NCBI GenBank assembly: GCA_934621705.1
Contig: CAKTUP010000060.1
Span: 1 to 11,815 of the forward strand
Source: an uncultured Petrimonas sp.
Lineage (GTDB): Bacteria > Bacteroidota > Bacteroidia > Bacteroidales > Dysgonomonadaceae
DNA: 11,815 bases
Direction of reading: 5' to 3'
A program made the position numbers and the translations under genes. Below, one piece after another: positions 1 to 6,612 of the stretch. Every line of letters begins with the position of its first letter. The stretch's first letter is position 1. The notes under the pieces were generated by a model. That model did no database searches and was not told the DNA's origin. It saw only the letters and a list, made by a program, of their open reading frames with translations.

Positions 1-33
1 ACTCATAACTTATAACTCATAACTAAAAACTAA
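1..33. repeat. Heptamer tandem array upstream of floA
   Basis: The first 33 bases read as units of seven: ACTCATA, ACTTATA, ACTCATA, ACTAAAA, then ACTAA. The array ends five bases before the floA start codon and is cut by the window edge, so its full length and any partner array to the left cannot be seen. It has the same 7-bp period as the arrays at 1035-1083, 1967-2000 and 2356-2389, but a different unit sequence. Its function is unknown. No TAnnTTTG promoter box is visible in it. Confidence 0.7.
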
Positions 34-38
34 ATTGT

Positions 39-1025
39 ATGGAATTATCCTTTCCTTTAATTATCGGAATTGCATTAATTGTAATTTTCGTACTTGTCTT
101 TTTCCACTATGTGCCTTTTTTCCTGTGGATTAACGCACTTTCGGCGAATGTTCGCATATCGCTGGTTCAGTTATTCCTGATGCGGTTGCGCCGCGTTCCG
201 CCCCACACCATCGTTTACGCGATGATCGAAGCCCACAAGGCCGGATTGAAAAGCGTTACCCGCGATAACCTGGAAGCGCACTACCTTGCCGGCGGACATG
301 TGGAACAGGTTGTACACGCGCTGGTTTCGGCATCGAAAGCCAATATCGATTTGCCTTTCCAAATGGCTACCGCCATTGACTTGGCCGGCCGCGATGTACT
401 GGAAGCCGTTCGTATGTCGGTAAACCCGAAAGTAATTGATACACCGCCCGTTTCGGCCGTGGCCATCGATGGTATTCAGTTGATTGCCAAAGCGCGCGTA
501 ACGGTTCGTGCCAACATTCGCCAGTTGGTGGGTGGCGCCGGCGAAGAAACCATTCTTGCCCGTGTGGGCGAAGGGATCGTATCGTCCATCGGTTCGGCAG
601 CATCGCACAAATCGGTGCTCGAAAACCCCGACTCTATCTCGAAACTGGTGTTGAGAAAAGGATTGGACGCCGGAACGGCTTTCGAAATTCTCTCCATCGA
701 CATCGCCGATATCGACATAGGCAAAAACATCGGAGCCGTGCTGCAAATGGATCAGGCACAAGCCGATAAGAACATCGCTCAGGCTCGCGCCGAAGAACGC
801 CGTGCCATGGCCATCGCCCTGGAGCAGGAAATGAAAGCCAAAGCGCAGGAAGCCCGCGCGAAAGTTATCGAAGCCGAAGCCGAAGTTCCCAAAGCCATGG
901 CCGAAGCTTTCCGCAGCGGCAACATGGGCATTATGGATTTCTACCGGATGAAAAATATCCAGTCGGATACCGATATGCGCGATGCCATTGCCAAACCGCA
1001 AGGCGGGGGAAAAGAAGAAAAATGA
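39..1025 (+). CDS. floA: Flotillin-like protein FloA
   Basis: This 328-residue protein matches the bacterial flotillin-like FloA family (formerly UPF0365) in length and layout. In Bacillus the family forms membrane foci that organise lipid microdomains and associated complexes; that role is known from the family, not seen here. Residues about 5-32 are a strongly hydrophobic membrane segment ([18 protein letters not shown] and onward). An SPFH/band-7-like middle follows, with the family-typical stretch around [20 protein letters not shown]. From about residue 240 the chain is a charged Ala/Glu/Lys-rich coiled coil ([20 protein letters not shown] and onward) that would drive oligomerisation. 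The ATG at 39 gives the usual length and places the hydrophobic segment at the N-terminus. There is no Shine-Dalgarno sequence, as is normal in Bacteroidetes. A heptamer array lies just upstream and a heptamer hairpin just downstream. An NfeD-type partner often precedes floA, but it would lie outside the window. Confidence 0.93.
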   Translation: MELSFPLIIGIALIVIFVLVFFHYVPFFLWINALSANVRISLVQLFLMRLRRVPPHTIVYAMIEAHKAGLKSVTRDNLEAHYLAGGHVEQVVHALVSASKANIDLPFQMATAIDLAGRDVLEAVRMSVNPKVIDTPPVSAVAIDGIQLIAKARVTVRANIRQLVGGAGEETILARVGEGIVSSIGSAASHKSVLENPDSISKLVLRKGLDAGTAFEILSIDIADIDIGKNIGAVLQMDQAQADKNIAQARAEERRAMAIALEQEMKAKAQEARAKVIEAEAEVPKAMAEAFRSGNMGIMDFYRMKNIQSDTDMRDAIAKPQGGGKEEK

Positions 1026-1030
1026 AATTA

Positions 1031-1083
1031 GCGGTTAGCTGTTGGCTATCGGCATATAGCTAATAGCCAATAGCTAACGCCCA
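1031..1083. repeat. Heptamer array folding into a long hairpin
   Basis: The gap between floA and the phosphorylase gene is filled by units of seven: TTAGCTG, TTGGCTA, TCGGCAT, ATAGCTA, ATAGCCA, ATAGCTA, ACGCCCA (1035-1083). The two halves are inverted copies. GCG at 1031-1033 pairs with CGC at 1078-1080, TTAGCT at 1035-1040 with AGCTAA at 1072-1077, and TTGGCTAT at 1042-1049 with ATAGCCAA at 1063-1070. G1034 is bulged, and G1041 faces T1071, a possible G-U pair in RNA. The stem has about 17 pairs and a 13-base loop. No T-run follows, so it is not a standard intrinsic terminator. It could be a gene-less relative of the unit at 1967-2389, which is inference. Confidence 0.75.
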
Positions 1084-1097
1084 AAAGCCATACTATT

Positions 1098-1964
1098 ATG
1101 CGAATAATCCCCGAATCAGAATTTATCATCAACCCCGATGGCAGCGCGTTTCATCTTCACATCAAACCGGAACAACTTTCGGACAAAATTGTGATGATGG
1201 GCGACCCCGACCGGGTTACGATGGCCGCTTCCTTTTTCGACAGCATCGAGTGCGATATCCGCAGCCGCGAGTTTCACACCGTTACGGGTATGTATAAAGG
1301 AAAGCGGCTCACCGCCCTTTCGCACGGTATCGGAACCGACAACATCGATATTGTGGTAACGGAACTGGACGCACTGGCAAACATCGATTTCACCACGCGT
1401 CAGGTAAAACCCCAATTCAAGCAACTGACCATGGTTCGCGTGGGCACATCGGGCGGAATGCAGCCGCATTGCCCAGTGGGTTCTTACGTGGTTTCCGAAA
1501 AGTCCATCGGTTTCGACGGGCTGTTGCACTATTACGCCGGTTCGCGCGAAGTGTGCGAAGAAGATTTCGAAGAAGCGTTTCAGAAACACGTCAACTGGTC
1601 GCCCTATCACTGCTCGCCCTACGTGGTGAGCGCCGACGAAGAATTGGTGGAGCGCATCGGTTACGATATGATCCGCGGAGTAACCATTTCCGCCATCGGA
1701 TTTTACGGCCCGCAAGGCCGTCACGTGCGTCTTCCGCTCGCCGACCCCGATTTGAACGCCAAAATTGAATCGTTCCGCTACAACGATTACTCCATTACCA
1801 ACTACGAAATGGAAAGTTCCGCCATTGCCGGCCTTGCCAAGATGATGGGACACAAAGCCATGACGGTTTGTGCCATTATCGCCAATCGCGTTGCGTTGGA
1901 ATCGAATGCCGATTATAAAGGAAGCACGGAAGAATTGATGAAAATTGTGCTGGAAAGAATATAA
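1098..1964 (+). CDS. Nucleoside phosphorylase, uridine phosphorylase-like
   Basis: This 288-residue protein belongs to the NP-I (PNP/UDP) family, which cleaves a nucleoside with phosphate to give the free base and (deoxy)ribose-1-phosphate in cytoplasmic salvage. The visible family motifs are GDPDRV at residues 35-40 (phosphate-binding loop), VRVGTSGG at 113-120 (phosphate and ribose site) and NYEMESSAIAGLA at 235-247, with the EMES ribose-binding glutamates. QGR at 206-208 sits where E. coli uridine phosphorylase has the Gln-x-Arg pair that recognises uracil, so uridine or a related pyrimidine nucleoside is the best substrate guess. It is longer than E. coli Udp, mainly from an N-terminal extension. 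The gap to floA is 72 bp and holds a heptamer hairpin, so co-transcription is possible but uncertain. The stop codon is two bases before the inverted array that begins the four-helix-bundle unit. Substrate specificity is inferred. Confidence 0.88.
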   Translation: MRIIPESEFIINPDGSAFHLHIKPEQLSDKIVMMGDPDRVTMAASFFDSIECDIRSREFHTVTGMYKGKRLTALSHGIGTDNIDIVVTELDALANIDFTTRQVKPQFKQLTMVRVGTSGGMQPHCPVGSYVVSEKSIGFDGLLHYYAGSREVCEEDFEEAFQKHVNWSPYHCSPYVVSADEELVERIGYDMIRGVTISAIGFYGPQGRHVRLPLADPDLNAKIESFRYNDYSITNYEMESSAIAGLAKMMGHKAMTVCAIIANRVALESNADYKGSTEELMKIVLERI

Positions 1965-1966
1965 CT

Positions 1967-2000
1967 ATTTACGATTGACGATTTACGATTGACGATTTTT
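1967..2000. repeat. Left inverted arm, CGATTKA heptamer array
   Basis: Units TTTACGA, TTGACGA, TTTACGA and TTGACGA run from 1968 to 1995 and are followed by five T. The array starts two bases after the phosphorylase stop codon and ends 13 bases before the ATG of the four-helix-bundle gene. It is the inverted partner of 2356-2389. In a transcript the two arms could pair into a long stem enclosing the whole gene. Confidence 0.85.
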
Positions 2001-2013
2001 AACAAAAATATCT

Positions 2014-2373
2014 ATGCGGGAAGAATTAAAGAAAAGAACAAAGCGGATAGGTATTGAAACCATTCTTTTATTGGATGAATTGCCGAATAAACCTTCGGCT
2101 TGGGAATTGGCAAAACAAATCACAAGAAGTTCCACATCCATTGGAGCCAATTATAGAGCAGTCTGTCGTGCAAAATCGGATGCCGACTTTATCAACAAAT
2201 TAAAAATAGTTGAAGAAGAAACCGATGAAACAATTTATTGGATCGAAATATTGGAAGAAACCGGTTTAATTGAGTCTAAAAGAATTGAAAATATAAAAAA
2301 AGAAGCCGAAGAAGTTCTGGCAATTGTTGTAGCTTCTTTAAAAACAATGAGAGCCAAAAATCGTAAATCGTAA
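2014..2373 (+). CDS. Four-helix bundle protein (S23/IVP family)
   Basis: This 119-residue protein is recognised by the family core ITRSSTSIGANYRAVCRAKS (about residues 36-55), then DFINKLKIVEEETDETIYWI and LEETGLI. These are the hallmarks of the small four-helix-bundle family known from 23S rRNA intervening sequences and related to the Avd accessory protein of diversity-generating retroelements. Family members are basic, pentameric in known structures and thought to bind nucleic acid; the role of stand-alone copies like this one is not established. The sequence is nearly all helical, rich in Lys and Glu, with no signal peptide. The last residues and the TAA stop (2371-2373) are encoded by the downstream heptamer array. 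Composition is visibly more AT-rich than the flanking genes, suggesting separate origin. No reverse transcriptase, variable repeat or rRNA is nearby, so neither a retroelement nor an rRNA insertion is indicated here. Confidence 0.88.
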   Translation: MREELKKRTKRIGIETILLLDELPNKPSAWELAKQITRSSTSIGANYRAVCRAKSDADFINKLKIVEEETDETIYWIEILEETGLIESKRIENIKKEAEEVLAIVVASLKTMRAKNRKS

Positions 2374-2389
2374 ATCGTAAATCGTAAAT
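2356..2389. repeat. Right inverted arm, TAAATCG heptamer array
   Basis: AAAAATCG is followed by three TAAATCG units and TAAAT. It is the inverted partner of 1967-2000 with two mismatches in 34. The first 18 bases are coding: they give the C-terminal residues Lys-Asn-Arg-Lys-Ser and the TAA stop of the four-helix-bundle gene. Because the unit is seven bases long and contains TAA, stop codons occur in every frame within three units. Confidence 0.85.
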
Positions 2390-2392
2390 TTG
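2385..2392 (+). promoter_or_regulatory. Possible -7 box for the M16 gene
   Basis: TAAATTTG at 2385-2392 matches the Bacteroidetes -7 consensus TAnnTTTG at every defined base. It lies 36 bases before the ATG at 2429, which would leave a leader of about 30 bases. It spans the junction between the right inverted arm and flanking DNA. No TTTG is present at the expected -33 spacing, so the promoter is only tentative. Confidence 0.3.
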
Positions 2393-2428
2393 ATTAAACC
2401 ACTTACTTATTTAATTAACAATCAAAAA

Positions 2429-5227
2429 ATGAAAAAGCTTTTATTATTATCGCTGGTATTGCTGGGAATGACGGCAATGGCGCAGCAAAACCCTACTCTT
2501 CCGGTAGATGAGAAGGTGAGGACAGGGAAACTGGAAAACGGATTAACCTATTATATCCGCCACAACTCCACTCCCGAAAACAGAGCCGATTTTTACATCG
2601 CTCAAAAAGTGGGATCGATGCAGGAAGAAGACAACCAGGCAGGGTTGGCGCACTTTCTGGAGCACATGGCTTTTAACGGGACTACAAACTATCCCGAAAA
2701 AAACATGCTCAACTATTTGCAGGATAACGGCATTAAATTCGGAACGAACATCAATGCTTACACGTCGTTCGACGAAACGGTGTATTACATCAGCGACGTT
2801 CCCACAACGAACCAAAATCTGTTAGACTCGGTATTACTTGTGCTTTACGATTGGTCGAGCGGAATTGCTCTCGAAGACCAAGAGCTGGAAAACGAGCGGG
2901 GTGTTATTCGCGAAGAGTGGCGCACACGCGGCGGAGCACAGCAGCGACTGTGGGACCAATTGTTGCCGAAAATGTATCCCGGCAGCAAATACGCCAACCG
3001 TATGCCGATTGGAAGCATTGACGTGATCAACAATTTCAAACCCGAAGAAATTCGCGCCTATTACCACAAATGGTATCGTCCCGATTTGCAGGGCATCATC
3101 ATTGTGGGTGATATAGACGTAGATGCCACCGAGAAAAGAGTAAAAGATTTATTCTCATCCATCAAACTGGATGAGAACAGAGCAACCCGCAAATACTACC
3201 CGGTGCCCGATAACGAAGAACCCATTGTGGCCTTGGCAACCGATAAGGAAGCGCGCAACACACAAATTATGATGTTCTATAAACACGACCCTATGCCTAA
3301 TGAACTCAAAAACACTCAAGCCGGATATATTATGAGTTACATCACAAGCGCTGCGTCGTCTATGATGAATCAACGTTTTTCTGAAATTACTCAAAAGCCC
3401 GATGCTCCTTTCACGTTTGCTTATGCTTACGACGGCGATTTCTTTGTTTCCAAAACCAAAGATGCTTGGACAGTGGTGGGTGGAGCGGCCGAAGATAAAA
3501 TAGCCGAGGCCATAGCGGCCATGAAACGCGAAACCGAACGCATGCGCCAACACGGTTTCACGGCTGCCGAATACGAAGTGGCACGCACCAACATCCTGAA
3601 ATCATTTGAAGATTCTTACAACAACCGCGACAAACAACGCAACTCAGCCTATTCACAAGAGTATGTGCGCGCTTTTACCGATGCCGAACCCATTCCAGGG
3701 ATCGAATTCGAGCATCAGTTTATGCAAGCCGTCGCGCCCAACATTCCGGTTGAAGCCATCAATCAGACTATATCACAGATGCTCAGTGATAAAAATATCG
3801 TAATTTCAATTACCGGTCCCGAAAAAGAAGGGCTTGTGTATCCCACCGATGCGGAATTACTGGCCGTACTCGACAACGTAAAGAAAGAAACAATCGCGCC
3901 TTACGTGGGCGTAACTATCGACGAGCCACTTGTTGCAACTCCCCCTGCTGCCGGAAAAATTGTGAAAGAAGAAAAAGACGAAGCACTTGGCGCTACCATT
4001 TGGACACTGCAAAACGGCATGAAAGTTATTCTGAAAGAAACCGATTTTAAAGACGACGAAATTCGCATGAGCGCGTCAAGCGTGGGTGGATATTCGCAAT
4101 ACGCCGTGCAAGACCCCATTAACAGCCGCATGATGGGCGGAATTATGACATTGGGCGGCGTTGGCAATTTCAGTGCAACCGATTTGCCGAAAGTGCTGGC
4201 CGGGAAAACCGCATCGGCACGTCCCAACATCGGGCTTACGACACAAGGTTTTTCCGGTTCATCTTCGGTAAAAGACTTCGAGACAATGCTTCAACTGGTG
4301 TATTTGTATTTCACATCGCCGCGCAAAGACACAGACGCTTATAAATCGTTCCTGCAACGCACCGAAACGCAAATGAGAAATCAGGAAGCGGAACCGATGG
4401 TGGCTTTCAGCGACTCCATCACACAAGCCCTATACGGCAACAACCCGATGGCTACCCGACTGAAACTTAATGATCTTAAAAAACTCGATTACGACCGCAT
4501 TATGGAAATGTACAAACAGCAATTCCGTAATCCCGGCAGTTTTGTGTTTACCTTCGTGGGCAATGTGGACGAGGAAAAAGTACGCCCCGTGGTGGAACAA
4601 TACCTGGCTTCGTTGCCGGGACAAGCCGTGAAAGGCGAATTTATTAAAGTGCCGATGGAATATAAAAAAGGGAAAAGCAACAACGTCTTCACCCGTGAAA
4701 TGCAAAACCCCAAAGCATCGGTTTTCAACTCCGTTACCGGCAAAATGGACAGGGTGATGAAAAACTGGGTTATGATGAGCATGTTAGACCAAATTCTGGA
4801 CATCGTGTATACCGAAAAAGTCCGCGAAGACGAAGGCGGCACATACGGCGTGGGCACAGGCGGCGGCATTATGCGCTACCCCGACGGGCAAACCGTTTTG
4901 CAGATTTCTTTCGATACCGATCCGGCTAAAATGGAACACCTCAACGGCATTATTTTAAAAGAACTGAACAATATTGCCGAAAACGGGCCGCGCACCGAAG
5001 ATTTTAACAAGGTAAAAGAGTATATGAACAAAAGCTATACCGAAAATCAGCGCGAAAACGGATATTGGGTAGGTATTTTAGACAGCAAATATTTCTATGG
5101 AGAAGACACGCACACCGAACACCTGAAAACCGTAAACTCCATAACGCCTAAAGACATCCAAAACTTCACGAAACAATTGCTCGATCAAGGCAACGTGGCA
5201 ACCGTGGTGATGATGCCGAAGGAGTAG
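2429..5227 (+). CDS. Secreted M16 family zinc metallopeptidase (pitrilysin-like)
   Basis: With the ATG at 2429 this is a 932-residue protein. The chosen start puts a clean signal peptide first: MKKLLLLSLVLLGMTAMA, with likely cleavage after Ala18. An upstream TTG at 2390 would add 13 polar residues and bury the signal. The N-terminal peptidase half holds the inverted zinc motif HFLEH at residues 75-79; Glu156 in ENERGVIREEW lies 77 residues after the second His, the spacing of the third ligand in pitrilysin. A second M16 unit begins near residue 520 (WTLQNGMKVILKE) and lacks HxxEH. It includes the VREDEGGTYGVG stretch typical of the substrate-binding C-terminal half. M16 proteins form a clamshell that degrades peptides of limited size; this one probably acts in the periplasm. 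Length suits the roughly 930-residue Bacteroidetes 'insulinase family' proteins. The substrate is unknown. A strong palindrome follows the stop codon. Confidence 0.93.
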   Translation: MKKLLLLSLVLLGMTAMAQQNPTLPVDEKVRTGKLENGLTYYIRHNSTPENRADFYIAQKVGSMQEEDNQAGLAHFLEHMAFNGTTNYPEKNMLNYLQDNGIKFGTNINAYTSFDETVYYISDVPTTNQNLLDSVLLVLYDWSSGIALEDQELENERGVIREEWRTRGGAQQRLWDQLLPKMYPGSKYANRMPIGSIDVINNFKPEEIRAYYHKWYRPDLQGIIIVGDIDVDATEKRVKDLFSSIKLDENRATRKYYPVPDNEEPIVALATDKEARNTQIMMFYKHDPMPNELKNTQAGYIMSYITSAASSMMNQRFSEITQKPDAPFTFAYAYDGDFFVSKTKDAWTVVGGAAEDKIAEAIAAMKRETERMRQHGFTAAEYEVARTNILKSFEDSYNNRDKQRNSAYSQEYVRAFTDAEPIPGIEFEHQFMQAVAPNIPVEAINQTISQMLSDKNIVISITGPEKEGLVYPTDAELLAVLDNVKKETIAPYVGVTIDEPLVATPPAAGKIVKEEKDEALGATIWTLQNGMKVILKETDFKDDEIRMSASSVGGYSQYAVQDPINSRMMGGIMTLGGVGNFSATDLPKVLAGKTASARPNIGLTTQGFSGSSSVKDFETMLQLVYLYFTSPRKDTDAYKSFLQRTETQMRNQEAEPMVAFSDSITQALYGNNPMATRLKLNDLKKLDYDRIMEMYKQQFRNPGSFVFTFVGNVDEEKVRPVVEQYLASLPGQAVKGEFIKVPMEYKKGKSNNVFTREMQNPKASVFNSVTGKMDRVMKNWVMMSMLDQILDIVYTEKVREDEGGTYGVGTGGGIMRYPDGQTVLQISFDTDPAKMEHLNGIILKELNNIAENGPRTEDFNKVKEYMNKSYTENQRENGYWVGILDSKYFYGEDTHTEHLKTVNSITPKDIQNFTKQLLDQGNVATVVMMPKE

Positions 5228-5237
5228 AACAACTGAC

Positions 5238-5298
5238 GGGACACGATGGCTTTGCCTTCGTAATATATATTTGTAGAGACGGTGCGCGCACCGTCTCT
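5238..5298. repeat. Two-hairpin element downstream of the M16 gene
   Basis: The first module is ACGATGGCTTTGCCTTCGT at 5243-5261, a stem-loop with an A-A type internal mismatch, preceded by GGGAC. The second is a perfect 24-base palindrome at 5275-5298: AGAGACGGTGCG followed by its exact complement. The first module recurs exactly, in opposite orientation, at 8992-9010. The second module's AGACG/CGTCT stem recurs at 6613-6642 and 10300-10327. Confidence 0.7.
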
Positions 5299-5310
5299 CT
5301 TGTTTTTATT
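5275..5310 (+). terminator. Probable terminator of the M16 gene
   Basis: A perfect 12-bp stem (AGAGACGGTGCG with its complement, 5275-5298) begins 47 bases after the M16 stop codon. It is followed by CTTGTTTTTATT, a T-rich run interrupted by G. A palindrome with no unpaired loop would have to open a few central pairs to form a hairpin. The call is moderate because the same hairpin family also occurs at sites without a T-run. Confidence 0.5.
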
Positions 5311-5451
5311 ACCTTCGTCTTCTGAAGAATGGAGATTTTGCGTTTCTAAAAATCCCAAAGGGGTCTAATAAAAAACGGTGTGTGAAACGTGCGGAAATCG
5401 ACAGCCGGGAACGACAACAAGATGAAATGAAAAGTGTGGGCGGCAACTCGG

Positions 5452-5626
5452 CGGAACTTCCGAAAACACGAAAAGTATCGTCGGCGGCAAAGCGGAGTTT
5501 CCGAAAACGTAAAAAGAACTCCCGCCAACGTATCGGAGTTTCCGAAAACACCAAAAATGCTTCCGGCGATGTAACGGAGCTTCCGAAAGCGAGAAAAGTA
5601 TCCCCCGCGATTCGTCGGAACTTCCG
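5452..5626. repeat. 41-bp tandem repeat, four full units plus a partial
   Basis: Units start at 5452, 5493, 5534, 5575 and 5616, an exact 41-base period. Each opens with an 11-base inverted repeat of the form CGGA-NNN-TCCG (CGGAACTTCCG, CGGAGTTTCCG twice, CGGAGCTTCCG, CGGAACTTCCG). An A-rich part then follows, and each of the four full units ends in a GC-rich variable part; the fifth unit diverges right after the palindrome. A degenerate unit may precede them from about 5406. The opening palindrome is the best conserved part. Forty-one bases is close to four helical turns, so the palindromes would lie on nearly the same face of the DNA, as in operator or iteron arrays. That function is inference. 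Confidence 0.85.
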
Positions 5627-5672
5627 CTGAATCGGGAAAAAGATGTTTTTCAGCACAATAGCGCAAAAAAAG

Positions 5673-5703
5673 TTGCAAAGTTCATTTCTTATTTCTACCT
5701 TAG
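5673..5703 (+). promoter_or_regulatory. Promoter of the DUF6261 gene
   Basis: TTGC at 5673-5676 and TACCTTAG at 5696-5703 are separated by 19 bases, the spacing of Bacteroidetes promoters (TTTG, then TAnnTTTG). The -7 box has one mismatch; the -33 box is imperfect. Transcription would start near 5710, leaving a leader of about 40 bases before the ATG at 5752. It lies about 45 bases downstream of the 41-bp repeat array. Confidence 0.5.
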
Positions 5704-5751
5704 CTGCTCGATTGCGATATCTATTTTTCTCACCATTTAACTTTTTACGAT

Positions 5752-6519
5752 ATGAAGACAATAGAAAAACTCGACTACGAAAAATTGTGGAACAGTGAGC
5801 ATCCACTGGTTTACAACCGGCTTGTAACCATCGCAGACAAACACGATCCCGCGGCATTGCATCTTGGCGGCCCGCTCGCGCGCGTGAAAGCGCATCTGCC
5901 CCTGCTGGTAAAAATTGAAGCTCAGGAACGCGGAAGCCTGCTGAGTAAGAAACTGGAAGAAACGGACAAGCAACGCGACAATTTCGTTTGGTCCATCATT
6001 GGAATGACGCGTGCCTATCTCACGGCAAACCTGCCCGCCACGTACGACAACGCGCTGAAAGTAAAAAGCTGGCTCGATAAGCACGATGCTTCGAGCATTC
6101 CGGCGGCAAACTACACGTCGGAAACCGAGCGCATCAACGATATGCTGACGGATGCCGAGCGTAATACCGATATTCAGGCAGCGCTGGCTGCGCTTAACTT
6201 GGCCGATATAGCGATACAACTGCGAACGAAAAACCAGGAATTCGACACGTTGTTCATGCAACGCAAAGCCGATCAGGCCACCATAGAAACCGTTGACGCC
6301 AAAGCCATTCGCGCCAATGCCGATAAAGACCTGCGCCGGTTTTTCACGTTTGTAGAACTTTACCAGGTGGAGTACCCTGAGTTGGATTATGAGCCGCTGG
6401 TGAAAGAACTGAACACGTTGCTGTCGTACTACAAAGCGCAACTCGCGGCGCGCGCCGCCCGTCGCGCCAAAGGCGCCAAAGTGGAAGAAGAACCACCCAT
6501 TGCGGAGCCGGAAGGATAA
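5752..6519 (+). CDS. DUF6261 family protein, function unknown
   Basis: This 255-residue protein resembles the Bacteroidetes family DUF6261. The family-like features are the N-terminal MKTIEKLDYEKLWNSEH start, the EETDKQRDNFVWSIIGM segment near residue 70 and the C-terminal Tyr-rich PELDYEPLVKELNTLLSYYK. There is no signal peptide or membrane segment, so it is probably cytoplasmic and almost fully helical. The C-terminus is a low-complexity tail: AARAARRAKGAKVEEEPPIA. Members vary in length around 230-250 residues, and some genomes carry several copies. No biochemical role is known. The gene appears to stand alone, with its own promoter (5673-5703), an upstream 41-bp repeat array and a strong terminator (6556-6594). 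It converges with the copper ATPase gene. Assignment rests on recalled family patterns rather than a profile search. Confidence 0.72.
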   Translation: MKTIEKLDYEKLWNSEHPLVYNRLVTIADKHDPAALHLGGPLARVKAHLPLLVKIEAQERGSLLSKKLEETDKQRDNFVWSIIGMTRAYLTANLPATYDNALKVKSWLDKHDASSIPAANYTSETERINDMLTDAERNTDIQAALAALNLADIAIQLRTKNQEFDTLFMQRKADQATIETVDAKAIRANADKDLRRFFTFVELYQVEYPELDYEPLVKELNTLLSYYKAQLAARAARRAKGAKVEEEPPIAEPEG

Positions 6520-6555
6520 CATAGATTTGCCATTCGTCTATGGGTTTTAAGTGGA

Positions 6556-6594
6556 AAAAGCGCGAAACGGTTTGTAAACTTGTTTCGCGCTTTT
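6556..6594 (+). terminator. Strong intrinsic terminator after the DUF6261 gene
   Basis: AAAAGCGCGAAAC at 6556-6568 pairs perfectly with GTTTCGCGCTTTT at 6582-6594, giving a 13-bp stem and a 13-base loop that itself contains GTTT/AAAC. It is followed by GTTTTC, and the A and T flanks of the stem make it usable on either strand. It lies 36 bases after the DUF6261 stop codon and inside the convergent gap with the copper ATPase gene. Confidence 0.85.
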
Positions 6595-6612
6595 GTTTTC
6601 GTATCCCCCCCC

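Larger units (their letters stand above)
1967..2389. mobile_element. Putative four-helix-bundle cassette bounded by 34-bp inverted heptamer arrays
   Basis: Two 34-base arrays face each other around a single small gene. Read inward from each end, both have the form ATTTA, three units of CGATTKA, then CGATTTTT. The left copy is 1967-2000; the right copy, on the other strand, is 2389-2356. They agree at 32 of 34 positions; the two differences are G for T in two left units. The unit fits exactly between the phosphorylase stop codon (1962-1964) and the leader of the M16 gene. The interior is visibly more AT-rich than the neighbouring genes. No transposase is present and no clear target-site duplication is seen (AACT on the left, TTGATT on the right). 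Calling it mobile is inference from the inverted ends, compactness and composition. Confidence 0.5.
5228..5751. other. 524-bp gene-free region with repeats and a promoter
   Basis: No convincing gene is seen here. In order it holds a two-hairpin element (5238-5298), a stretch of about 100 bases with no clear feature apart from short imperfect palindromes, a degenerate first unit and then the 41-bp tandem repeat (about 5406-5626), and a promoter for the DUF6261 gene (5673-5703). Open frames crossing it on both strands are by-products of the repeat: 41 is not a multiple of three, so each unit is read in a different frame and no frame gives a consistent protein. Confidence 0.7.

Noticed and set aside
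2014..2373. Diversity-generating retroelement accessory gene (avd)
   Set aside because: The protein family is related, but no reverse transcriptase, template repeat or variable repeat is present nearby.
2014..2373. 23S rRNA intervening sequence
   Set aside because: The flanks are protein-coding genes, not rRNA.
2390..2428. Upstream TTG start for the M16 protease
   Set aside because: It would place 13 extra residues before a clear signal peptide and would begin one base after the inverted arm; the ATG at 2429 is far better.
5452..5626. CRISPR array
   Set aside because: The units are contiguous 41-bp repeats with gradual divergence, not identical repeats separated by unrelated spacers, and there is no cas gene.
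5382..5630. Open frame of 82 codons with a basic, repetitive product
   Set aside because: It begins with GTG, runs through the 41-bp repeat in a different frame in each unit and resembles no known protein. Repeat sequence without stops explains it.
5309..5857. Minus-strand open frame of 182 codons
   Set aside because: It overlaps the start of the DUF6261 gene and owes its length to the 41-bp repeat; the Phe/Arg-rich product has no protein-like features.
6605..6612. Run of eight C as a phase-variable tract
   Set aside because: It lies between genes, outside any promoter spacer or reading frame seen, so no switching role can be supported.
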